A stretch of 64,000 bases of DNA from Desmodesmus armatus (Eukaryota > Chlorophyta > Chlorophyceae > Sphaeropleales > Scenedesmaceae): the NCBI GenBank assembly GCA_007449985.2, contig VIIQ02000848.1:1-64000 (forward strand), written 5' to 3'. Under the pieces are notes generated by a model that was not told where the DNA came from, did not search any database, and saw only the letters and a list, made by a program, of their open reading frames with translations. Each line of letters opens with the position of its first letter. Positions within the stretch are counted from its first letter, which is position 1. The position numbers and the translations under genes were made by a program. Shown piece after piece: positions 32,799 to 43,935 of the stretch.

Positions 32799-35552
32799 TC
32801 AGACTTGGCTTGGTTGGCAGGCAGCTGTGGTTGGCAGGCAGCTGTGGTATCGTTGCAGACGCACCTGGACGTAGTAAGCCCGCCCGTTCACATCATATGC
32901 CGTTGATGTGCCAACACTGTCCATGGAGCAGCTCTGTTCAGCAAAAGGCAGCGGGGCAGCAGGTGAGCTGTGACACATTGTGCTTTGTGACCAGGGTTTG
33001 ACCTAGCCTGGGTGGATGCGCTCTGCGCAGTCGAGCAACGCAGTACTTCTGTGCACTACAGCACCTCTCCCGGTGCTGGCCGCACTGCTAGTGGTGCATA
33101 ACAGATGGCCGACTTGCATGTACTGCATGAGCAGGTGCTGCTGCAAGTGAAGCAACCATCACAGCTGGTGGGCTGGGTGGGGAAAGAGGGTAATGAGGGG
33201 ACTGAGGGGTTTGAGGGAAGGTAGGGAGGGGAAAGAAGGCTTATGCGGGGTGGGTGCTGGGCAAGGGGTGCTGGGCGAGGGGTGGTGGGTGGGCGAGGGA
33301 GGGGTGGTGGTGTGTTGTAGGCCCCTACTTCTGGTCGTTTGCTCCATCCGCAATATTTAACGCTTGTAACAATACACGTCTGAACCTTGACCTGGAGGCC
33401 TGCGCACCAGCGCAGGGCACTCTTTCGATCACATAGAGCCTGGCCGCAGCACTAGTGACAAGAGGGAGAGATCGGAGGTGGCAGAAAAAGTAGCAACCCT
33501 CCCAAAGCTTTGACATCATACGCCGTTGACGTGCCGACGGTGTCCATGGAGCAGCTTTGACAAAGGCCAGCAAGATAGGCAAACAGGTTTGCTGTGATCA
33601 GGCTGATTGAATTGCTTGATCGAGCAGGGCAGTGTGTACTCTGCCGGCACCTGTCCTGCTGGTGCAAAAGACAGAAGGCAGGCTTGCATGCACCTGCAGA
33701 CGGAGCAACCATCACAGCCAGGTACGACTCACCATTATGTTGTCGCGATGGCCTTGACTGCAGTCACAGCAGCAGGCAACAGCAGGCAGCAGCAGGCGTG
33801 AAGGCACATCGGATATCATCGCATGCCAAGGCTTCCAGCTGGCAGAAGTCTGTGCAGGGACTTGAAAGGCTGCAGTACATGGCATGCAGGAAAGTCAGCA
33901 TGACTCACATGACCCAAGTATGGTGACAAGGAGTGAATGGCACTGGCATGCACATCACCCATCCTTAGGCTGACATGGTGACCTGCCGGCTGCCACCCGC
34001 TCTCACCTGCACATCCAGTCAGCGGCGACCTCAAGGGCACTGCCCTGCCCACCAGCCACATTCTCAGCTTGAGGGTACGACCCAAAACCCTGCTCTTGTA
34101 TGCGTTGTGCCATGGAGGAGCCGTCGGCTCCAACATGTGAAACGGTGCGCGTCCTGCAACAGCATCGTCAAAAGACAGTGAAGCAGGCAAGGTGGTTGGT
34201 TGTGGCTTGGCATACAATTTGCCATACTATGGCAAGTTGAGCCCAAAATACCCTTTGAGTCAGGCTGGGGCCGGAACTCGCGGGGAAAGCAGCTCCTAGG
34301 GCGACAGTATGCTGCAGCTGCAGTGTCGGGCACGGAGCCGCTGGCAGTGGTGTGCTGACACGACTGATGAGGGCGAGCGAATCAGCTCAGGCAGGCGTGC
34401 ATGTCGGTGTGCGCCCTCAGCAGCATTGTGTGATGCATCGCCCGCATGAAACAAGGACAGCAGAGACATGTCTCTGTACAGCCCATTCTTGGCAGCAGCC
34501 TTTATCATGATGGACAGCCAACACCCTGGGGAGCCTAGGAGCGTGAAGCTGGCATGGCACGGTCACTCACGCAGCCATGTCTTGGGCAAGCTTTGCAGAG
34601 GCACTGGCCAGGCGGTTGTTCTGCCTCAGGGCTGGACGGCGCGCGCCATATGAGCCAATCCACTGGTTGTAATTGCACTTATATGCGCTCGTCCATCGGT
34701 ATGGGTCTGTACGCATGGCATTGACACACCGATGGACTGCATCAGCAGACCTATCGTCAGGGCTGCATGCTAAGGCTTCTGTGCTGGGAGGTGCTGGCTC
34801 TTGGCGAGGTGCAGGCGTGCTGACAGGTTGAGACGCTGCGGTGGGCTGGACAGGGGCTGGAGCAGGTTGAGCAGGGGCAGTGTAGGAGTCCTGCAAAAGC
34901 AACACATGGAGGTTGTTTCGGCAAAGCTGGTGCATGGCCAAGACTGTGCGCTGTGCGTGGAACCATGTCCATGGGCCGACTCATGTAGGTCGCTCACTGT
35001 GACATACACTGCTACAGCCTGCACCCCAATTCTATGACATGCTTCTCACTCAGGCCTGTGTCACAAGGCACCCACCACTGGCAAACCACCAGACAGCTGC
35101 TGCTCAAATGTCATGAGTTGTGGGATTCCTGTCAAACTTGAGCGGGGGTCTGTTGTCTTTTTGTTGAAAGGAAGGGCTCCAAACGAAGATGGCATGCCGA
35201 AGGAGGGCATGAAACTGGGCATGAAGCTGCTGACCCAACCAGCTTCGCGCTGGGTCGTGCTGGTGCCCTTTGTTGCCTTGCCAGCTGCTGTCTTGTGGGC
35301 TGGGCCTGCTGGCTCCCCTGGCGATGTGGATGCAGCACTGAGCTGTCTAGCGTGCAGAGGCTGCGAAGAAAACGTTTCAATCGTCAATTAGGTGCCTGCG
35401 TCTGCCCGGCCACGTCTTGCAGTTGCAACAGCAGCATGGACGGATTCTTGTGCAGCATCTGCTCAGCCCAAACCAACGCACACTCTCACCATCAGCAAGA
35501 CAGCCCCAACAACTATAAATACAATCAGCTGAAGTGAGGGGCGTGTGGCCAT
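32799..35552 (-). CDS. Secreted CAP/SCP-domain protein, six exons, 324 aa
   Basis: CAP (SCP/PR-1/Tpx-like) proteins are secreted, with varied roles including wall and defence functions. Exons 35552-35490, 35360-35076, 34890-34571, 34153-34007, 33757-33733 and 32933-32799 are all phase-matched. Exon 1 is exactly the signal-anchor or signal peptide (MATRPSLQLIVFIVVGAVLLM). Residues 22-150 are Ser/Thr/Pro-rich linker including TAPAQPAPAPVQP. The CAP core then reads CVNAMRTDPYRW, ARRPALRQNNRLASASAKLA, SHVGADGSS, the block ending AENVAGGQGSALEVAADWM, GHRDNIM from a 25-nt micro-exon, and VGTSTAYDVNGRAYYVQ. These are the family's helix, HxGxDGSS, AEN(I/V)A, GHRxNIM and final-strand motifs. The C-terminus (21 residues after YYVQ) comes from reading through a possible donor and is less certain. 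Confidence 0.8.
33490..33610 (-). repeat. Decayed duplicate of the last CAP exon
   Basis: The minus strand encodes CSMDTVGTSTAYDV, matching the true last exon (CSMDSVGTSTAYDV at 32890-32930), but diverges before the NGRAYYVQ strand and has lost the clean acceptor. Flanking similarity, including a repeated AGCAACCATCACAGC near 33150 and 33704, suggests a local duplication of several hundred bp. Confidence 0.6.
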
Positions 35553-35881
35553 CGTTGCTGCTGTTGTGAATTTCAAACTGGCGCGGAGCGTCGTTGGCGT
35601 CGTGGCTGGCTGGCCGGACTTGCAGAGCGCCCAGACGTCGGAGCTGACAATCGAGCAGCGTATCGGTGGAGTGAGGGAGCCAGGGGTGAGGGTCGACAAC
35701 TTTCAAACCCCGCAGTGAACCTCTTAGTCATGATGGAGTTAAGATTTGCATATGCCTGAAACCATCGCTCCAAGCACAGGCCACGAGCCAGGCTGACCAA
35801 AAGATGCATAGCAAGCTCATTCAGCAGCCAGTAAGACTGCAAGACAATTGAACCACTATACACAGCCAGCAGGGGCAAGCA

Positions 35882-38800
35882 TCAGAAGCCCCCTGCTGCA
35901 ACCCACAGGGCCGATACACTGAAGCTCACACCCAGGAGCAAGATTGCAACCGGCAAGACCACTTCTTGCAACATTTCCCAAGTTGGGCTGCTGTCCACAG
36001 CCTTGGCACCGCCCTCTGTGCTGCTGCGCATGCGTGGTGACACGGCCGCTGCTGCTGCTGCTGCGTCGCCTGCAGGAGCAGCTGCATGTGCTAGAAGCCC
36101 TGTAGTTAGCTGCGCCTCACCATCTTGCAGTGACGCCTGCGTAGCAGGGCATGGGTAGCACATGTGCACGGCATCAACACAGGGAACTGCACGCAGACTG
36201 GGCACAGATGGGACCATTTCAAGGCTGACACCTTCCCCAGTTGTAAGCGAACGCATGCCGTGCGATGCACCGGATGTGGAACTGTGGTAGACCCTTGGTT
36301 AGGGCATCTGCCTTATCACCAGCACCAGTAACAAAGCCCATGACCCCACCGCCCAGGGCGCGCGATACATGCATCCTTGCTGCATGCTGTGCGCAGTGTG
36401 GGCACGCACATCCGATGTGCAGCAGTGCTGAACTACCGCACACCACTGGCAAAACGCACCTGCTGTTGCTTCGTCCGGTGTCGCCGCCGCCTGTAGGACT
36501 GTAGCTGTATGAAAACAGGGATGACATAGCAAACAACACAGACCGCGGTGGCCCCCACAACTGCATAGATCTTCTCTGCCTGCCCAGGCACCAGCAGTGC
36601 AACTGCCAAGCTGGTTCCGACCGTTGAAATTGTCAACAAAACCTAATGAGAACAGTGGAGGGGGGTGCAAAGCAGGCAGGACAGACACACGCACACGCAT
36701 GGTCACCTGGTCACCACAGTTCACAAGCGCCAGGTCTGCGGCAGACTTGTCTACATGTACCGACACATGGCAGGCTGCCATGCAGTCTCACCACAAGCAT
36801 GTGCCCTTCGTCAGCAGTGAGCAGGGCCACCAACAGATGCAACAGGGGTGGCATAACGGCACATCAGGCATGAATACACACATGCACACAGCGCAAACGC
36901 AGGCACTCACGTGTCGCCGCCACGTAAAGCCTGCACCATCTCCCACCAAAACTGAGTCCAGGCTCTGCCGCAGCGCATACTGTGTGGTGGTCATGCCCAG
37001 TGCGAGGTAAACCAGCATTGAGCTGTACAGAACAACTGTGCCAGCAGCCGTGCTGACCACGTCATTTGACATGATGTTACCCTCTGCAGGAAACAGGCGG
37101 CAGCACATGCGGCCAATGGAGTGTCAGTATGCTTGCTGTGCTGACCATGACAGGCCTCAGCACAAATAGCGCTCGCCTTGTGCCTGCAGTCTAGCGTTGC
37201 AGGTTGTGTTGCATGCTTGACAGCGCACCCCTGCATGGCTGAGACATGCGCAGCGCCCCCGTCATGCGTACAGCCTCACCTGTCTTTTGGCCATACAGGG
37301 CAGCCCCAAAAAGCCCCATGCCAAAATACAAAGTCAGTGCAACACCTGCAAGCAGCAACATGTGCGTCAAGAGCAACCTCCAAACTGCAACGAAACCTGC
37401 TGTCCTGCAGCAGGCTTGCCTTGCCGGGGCCACCTGGAAGTACCAATGGCTCAGCCAGCACGTGTGGACACAAACTGCATCCAAACCCATCAACAAGCAC
37501 ACGGCGCGCTGCCACAACTCACCAAACAAGCTTGTGTGCACGGCTTGCTGCATCACTTGAATGCCTACACTGCCCTCTGGCATCTCCCGCAGCAGCGGCA
37601 TCATCATGGGCTGCAAGCACAGCAGCACAGCAACACTTGACCAAGGCGACACTCAGCGTGGGTGGCACATGCTGTCTATGCTCCTTCACGCTGTTTTGCC
37701 ACTGTCGTATGCATGCGATGCAGGCTGTGAGGGGCATGCTGACTTGACGCCCCCAGAGCAGCCCAGCACAGCGAACCCTGCGGACCATGCCCGCCAGCAG
37801 GAGGGATTCCGCTTATCAAAGAACCTCATCACCCTTTGTCTGTGATGGCACACTGTTGCCAGAAGCTGAGCGTGTCCAAGCAAAGCCTTCCAGCAAGGGC
37901 TGCCAACATGCGGCAACAGTGCGCCGCACCTGCATGTAGAAGGCATATCCAATCACCGAGAAGGCTTCTGGTAAATGTTCATCAACTTTCAGGGACCACA
38001 AAGGCAGTGAGCCGTCCTGAATGGCTGGGAAGCCACTCTTGAAGGCATCTGCTGCCAAAAGGCAGATGAGTCCCAGCACCAGCACGATCCCAGCTGTGGC
38101 AGCAGTCTCTAGCTGCAGGACAGGCAGGTGATGAACAATGGCAAGACATACTGTCACTTTGAGACTGTTGTTAGCTGGCACCAGCCTAGATGCCACAGAA
38201 AACCGCGCGGGCTGTGAGCATGTGCGCCTTTTTTCACTGTACAGCATGCAGGACAACAGCTTGCTGGCAGCACTTTCCAATACAAAGCGTGCAGGACAAC
38301 AGTGTGCTGGCAACGCTTTTCACACAGCATGCAGTAGAACAATGTGCTGGCAGCAATTTTCGACACACGGCGTGCAGGACAATCGTGTGCTGGGAGCACT
38401 TTCCACCACACAGCATGCAGGACAACAGTGTGCTGGCAGCATTTTTCAAAGCACAGCATGCAGGACAACTCTGTGCTGACAGCAAGATGTGATGTCAACA
38501 GGGCTGCAGGAGCAAGCAAGTAGATAACGCAGCAACTGCATCCAGCACGCCCACCTGACGCATGTGCCGCCGCAGGCAGAGCGGGAACAGCACCAGCAGT
38601 GCAACTGCTGTCATACAGGTCCTGCCGTTCACCCAGGCCGGCAGGACCCAGCCACCAAGCGCAGCCACCCGTTCAATCAAGATGACAGCAACATCGCTGA
38701 TCAGGGCTAGCCCGCCACACATAGTACCCCAAAGCAGCAGGATCAGGGAAAGCTGCGTGAAGACCTGCAGGACGGCACAGCAGCAGGAACACACATACTT

Positions 38801-40266
38801 TGATTCCTGTCATGAACATACACTTCCCTCCCCCAGCAAGATGTGCGCACAGTAAGGGGCATAGCCAAGGCGACTGCAGGAAAGCAGGGTAGGGGCAGAC
38901 TGCGCACAGGGACAACCGCCCATGTCATCTCACAGGCATACCATAGCCAGCATAGTAGTCCACCGCTCAGCGACCATCTATCTACATACACATGTCCCGC
39001 CGTCGCCTCTTCACAAGCACTGCAGAGGTGGTCCTGTGCACAGCCACACATACAGATGCACCTGCTGAATGCTCAGGCAAGAAGTAACAGTAAAAAGTAG
39101 AGTGCAGCTGGCAGTCAAACTTACCTTCCAGGCCCTGCCACCTGCCCACTCTGCCAGTGCTTCATATGTAGGCTTGCCTGTCGCCCCTGCTGCCCTGATG
39201 AGCATACAGCTGGTGGCATCGTTGGCTGCCTGCATGTGTTGGGCACACAAACCATCCGACATCATGACAGTACCATTCTCAACACAGCTGATGCCTGCTG
39301 CCCAACAACATAATCAGTGTCTGCAGCCAAAGCAGGCTGCGCTTCCACATGCAGCGCCACCACAATCATGGGGACGGGCGCGGGCGAGTTGATGAGCAGC
39401 CCCAAGGAATTTGCAACAGCTGGCAGCGCTGTTTCTGTTTGGCGGCCTGTCCTGCCAGCTGTTGGACTTTGGCTTGCGGCCTGAAAACCTGACCATTCTG
39501 ACAATGTAGCCCTTGTGCAAGGCTAACAGTACATGCATGATCCCCTGAGTGTCTACTCCCACAAATCATGGGATGATCCTGAGCATCACGCTGCCCCTGC
39601 ACCGCTGATAACAGCCGAAAGGGGACGGAGGGGCGCCAGGCAGCTGCATGTTCCCCGAGAAGGCACATTGGCCCCCCACAACCCCCCGCTCACCGCCACC
39701 ACTAGCATGGTCAACAAGCCAACCAGCACGCCAGTCTTGCTCAGGGCAAAGGGCGTGAGCAGCGTGGAACTGCAAAATGTGCAGCACACAGCACAAGAAC
39801 AACAGCAGCAGGGGGTGCTGAAGATTGATACTTCCACTGCTGGGCGTTCACTGCTCGCTTGGTGAACTTACGACAGTCCTCCAGCATGACGAGGAAAGGG
39901 GGAAGGGCTCTGCACATGCTGCTGCAGTGCCCCGCCCACTCTCCCGGGCCCTGCACATGCATTCCCTGCGCCCTGGCTGGGTGGTGTGTGGCTAGCGCCG
40001 CATCAGCCAATGCAGTGTAGAATTCCGGCGTGCTCCTTGCATGCACCTGAGGTCATTGTCGCGTCTCTTGACGCGTAACACAACTGACGCGCCACTCAGT
40101 GACTGGTGACGTGGATCAATCAACCAGCTGCTGTGCTGCAAGGCATGCGACAAACTCACCTGCCCATCACACCAAGTGTGAGAGTGATACAGGCACTGAA
40201 GAACGCCCTGCGCTTTGTGTCATGCGCCCCAAATGCAGCCTCATCCTCTTCGACCACGAATGATAC
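35882..40266 (-). CDS. AAAP-family amino-acid permease (5' end unresolved)
   Basis: Multi-pass membrane transporter of the amino acid/auxin permease family, expected to move amino acids by proton or sodium coupling. Ten phase-matched exons: 40266-40160, 39769-39694, 39229-39125, 38764-38555, 38112-37930, 37610-37523, 37345-37280, 37083-36911, 36642-36460 and 36136-35882. Together they give 481 aa. Key stretches are AFFSACITLTLGVMG joined to LLTPFALSKTGVLVGLLTML (family TM1-TM2), YEALAEWAGGRAWK (TxxxYxxLAxxxxG), EAFSVIGYAFYMQ, and several hydrophobic helices ending in EVVLPVAILLLGVSFSVSAL. An upstream exon with the start codon is needed. A candidate is the ORF starting at ATG 40759 (TVLTRAEITSAQICQAAEL), but I could not join it in phase. 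The ORF at 39850-40020 lies in intron 1 of this model. Confidence 0.8.
38240..38485 (+). repeat. About 41-bp minisatellite in a permease intron
   Basis: About six imperfect tandem copies of a unit built on GCATGCAGGACAACAGTGTG plus CTGGCAGCA and a T/C-rich stretch. It lies in the intron between exons 38764-38555 and 38112-37930. The GCAGGAC core resembles the acceptor-side CTGCAGGAC junction common in this locus (minus strand GTCCTGCAG). Confidence 0.8.
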
Positions 40267-43200
40267 CTGCAACCAACAGTCCTCGTCAGCAGCTCATGAA
40301 ACATGCTGTGCCAAGCTGCTGCTGACTCCAGAGTTTAGGTGCACGTTATCAGTCATCTGTACCGACCTCTGTGTCGTTTCGTTGCATCCTGCTGTTGCTG
40401 GCACCCCGCCTTCTGGCACCTGGCCAGGTGTCAGCAGTAGCACCAGCAGCAGTAGCAGCTACAACAACCCTCGTGGGCTGTTGGACTCTCGAGCGGCAGG
40501 TCGGGCAATTGCTTCCGAACTACGCATGTCAGAGATGTATGATGTGGTCACTTATGCACAGTCAGCTTGTTCTTGAGCAACAGCTTGTCAAGGATCCCGA
40601 TACTGTCCGAGACGCTTGTGCATTGAGGATGGGCGTGAGGATAGGCACTGCATTACTCAACGATTGCACTACAGACACCTTGGCATCCGAAAACTGCAGC
40701 TCAGCTGCCTGGCAAATCTGTGCAGACGTGATTTCCGCACGAGTCAAAACAGTTGCCATGCTGACAGGTCAGCCGAGCTTACTTGCTGCTTAGCAGCTCA
40801 TCAGCCTGGGAAAATACGCATTAACCTCTTGAGTTTGTTTTAGACGACTACAGGGCTATATCTTGCCCATCTGGTATTGGCATTTTGGCATGCATGCTGT
40901 ACAGCATGTGGTGCAGGTGCTGCCAGGCATGGCAGTGCCCTTCTTGGCCAAAGTTGTTGAATGAGTAGCACCTGCAAAGAGCATATATATATGTGCACTG
41001 CTGGGATGCAGACACCTGGCTGCCATCAAACCTGCATGCCCAACTATGCCCATCACCTGTGTACATGTACATGTACAAACAGCATGCCCTACGTTGAAGG
41101 AGTTGGACCCAAAACACTGCATTGCAGTGTGAGGGCATCACGTGAATGGTGCAACACAATCCTCCTGACCTCCCGCTATCATGCGCAACCTGCTGCAGCC
41201 GCCCGGGTCTGCCTGCTTGACAGGCAGTCAATGCGGTAATAACACATCAATGCAGGCGGCGGCCCTACAACTGAGTATAGTTGCCTCAGCCTGGTGTTGC
41301 TGTTGCCAAAGCAACCACTGCCGGATGAAGCAGCAGGTGAGCACCCTCAGTGCTGAAATGCTAGAGGCGCTAGTACGGGCCAGACTATGGCACATGGTGC
41401 CAGCAATAAAGATCACAACTACATTAGAGCAAAAAGCGTACAGGCATCTGGCCAAGCACGGCCCAGCCCACTAGCACAGCAGTACTGTGGATGCACAGCG
41501 AATGCGCGGTGCAACGCGCCTGCTCTTCCCCTCACAGTGCACACTTCAGCAATGTCACACAGCAGTACTGCATGCACTAGTACCTGAACTTGGAACTCGA
41601 TAGCAGCTGGCGCCTGACACAGGAGATACTCCCTGCACTGCATGTCTGCATGGGAGGGTACTGAATCAAAGTTAATAACGTGCTGCTGTAGCCACCTGCG
41701 GACGCAAACCCTTAGTAAAGGTGCTGACTCTGCATATCACACCCCGCAGAGCTGCACGTGCACCCAGCACTGCATGATGTCACGTGGTTGCATTGTCAAT
41801 ATGTTGGGCTGTTTGACTGCACGACGAGCACTGCTGAGCACATACAAGCTCCGTTTGCCGGCTGCCGACAGTCCAACAGGCCCACAGCTGCAGTTCGCGC
41901 ATTTTGGCGGCAGATGCAGAACATGCGACCAGCACTACACACAGACCAACGGCAGGTTCAGAAGCAGCAAAAAGGGCACCTGTGCCAACAAATGTAACGT
42001 CCCCGCCCTACAATAGCCAGCACTGGCGCAAGAGACATTCCTGCATTGCCCAAGGTGCGGAGGCAGTGCTTGTGTCAACGACTACCAGCAAAACAACACA
42101 CCAGCTGAGTTGCTGTACTGCACAAGAAAGCTGTGGCCTGATCACCGATTTTCTACATGAGGATACTGCTGTAGGGCCGTGGCAGCAGCAGCTGCAATGC
42201 CGACGGTTGGCAGCCGCTAAATGCTGAAATACCTGAAACCTGCAGGGGAGAGAGATGATGCAGCCACCACACCATGCCATGCCTCCGACGCTGACCGAGA
42301 GCTCCCCTTGATTGCAAGAAGACTGTTCCTCTTGGATCTACAACCACCGCACTTTACTAGTGTCACCAACAACAACGTCCACAACTTGGGAACACCTGTG
42401 CTGCCTTACACAGTGAGAAACGTCGGCACACCAGTTCTGCTTATGCAGCAGCTGCTGGGCAGCCCCCTAACTTTGTCTGTGGAACGGGTCAGCTCCCTGT
42501 CAAGCTGCCCTTCATGATGCAAGACTTTTGAGCCAGGCGTCACCCAGCCCCAACTTTGCTGCAAACAGCACGCCACCAGACCTTCACTTGTGTAATGGCC
42601 ACAACAACAGCATGCACAATATGTCAACCACTCCCATGTCTGTGGCGGGTGGCCCAGCTGTGAACTCAAGGAAAATAACGCAGGTGGTTAGTAACAACCT
42701 GCCATACATGAGAGCTGAAGCAGCTCAAGAAGCCCATGGTGAAGCCAGGGGACACCCTTCAGGGTGGTGGCACCACTGCACATCACAGGACATGAAATGG
42801 TGCCGAGCCATACTACAATTCAGTATTTGAGGTTATACAAAACCAACACAACTCATACTATGAGTAGTCACTCTGGCTGCATTTTCCAAAATGAGATAGC
42901 TGCCACCAGGTGCACAGCCCAACAGACACGCACACAGCACTGAAGCCACAACATGCAGAACTGTCTGCTTCCCGGGCACGCGGGTATGCATGTGTGCACC
43001 GGCTATCTCTAGCTACACAAGCTGTAAGCAGTGTGCTAACCTCCCAACAAAACAGCAAAGGGTGGGTTGACAGCCGTCAGCTGCCGTCACCACTGAGTAA
43101 CTCAGTATCCTGCTTTCAGTATCAGTATTCTGCTTTTAGTAATCAATGCACCCAACAGCGCCAAGTGCTATGCAGCAGCCATCACCTGCTGTATGTCTGT

Positions 43201-43856
43201 CAGCATGCAGGCCACTTGCTGTTCAACCCACCCCTTGGACAACGCACCCACAACTCAGCTGCTGGGGTAAAGCTGCCTGCTGACCAAGTAGGCGTGCAGC
43301 CAGCTCGATACTAAAGCAACAGGGGGCCAGCCCTTGTTGCTGCTCCAAAGTATGAGCCCGGCGTTATCACAGGACGGGCCACAGAACAGTAAACCCCTAG
43401 CTCAATCACAAACCCTACTGCAAAACCCCAAGTGTGTGCTGTGGTGTTCGGCTCACCACAAGCTAAGCAGTGCCTCGATTGTCGTCTTGATCATCCGACA
43501 TTCAGGCGACGGCTGACCTCAGCATACACAAAACCCCAGAAAACCCACAAGCCCTGCTGAAACCCCAGCTTTGACCTCAGCACAGTAACTACTATAGCAA
43601 CGTCCAATTCACCACAAGCTGACCCATCTGTTGCTGTTCTAAGCACCTTTGCCTTCATGCTCATCAACCATCAGCACAGCCGGCCCCTCCGGTGACACAG
43701 TGCCCAGCACATTCACCATAGGCTGAATCCTTTGTCACCATAGGCTGAATCCTTTGTTGCTGCCCTGAGCAACGTCCCCACCATCCTCATCATCCATCAG
43801 CACAGCCTGTGCCCACTGATTGGGCCCTCTCCGGTCACAGTGTGCTCAGCACGCTG
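40267..43856. other. Mostly non-coding; may hold the permease 5' end
   Basis: Apart from the possible permease first exon at 40560-40759, there is no convincing protein. GTACATGTACATGTAC-type short repeats lie near 41065. From 43640 on there are decayed duplicates of the next gene's 3' end. Confidence 0.45.
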
Positions 43857-43935
43857 TCACCACAGGCTGAACCCTCTGTTGCTGTCCTGAGCTTCCTCCC
43901 CACCGTCCTCATCCCCCATCAGCCCCGCCATAGCT
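43640..43935 (-). repeat. Tandem, diverging copies of the F-box/LRR gene 3' end
   Basis: The plus-strand motif GGCTGAACCCTCTGTTGCTG, then CCTGAGC and CCATCAGC, occurs at 43865-43930, again at 43740-43800, and as a weak copy near 43625-43680. A 25-bp piece (CACCATAGGCTGAATCCTTT) is itself doubled at 43716-43760. Only the 43865 copy is coding. Confidence 0.65.

Noticed and set aside
34296..34508. Possible CAP exon reading MSLLSLFHAGDASHNAAE
   Set aside because: It is phase-compatible but would split the CAP core. Direct splicing 34571 to 34153 gives the expected DMAATRTVSHVGADGSS.
39850..40030. Open stretch with acceptor and donor (VHARSTPEFYTALADAAL)
   Set aside because: Skipping it joins GVMG to SSTLLTPFALSKTG, the normal permease TM1 junction. 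It may be an unused or alternative exon.
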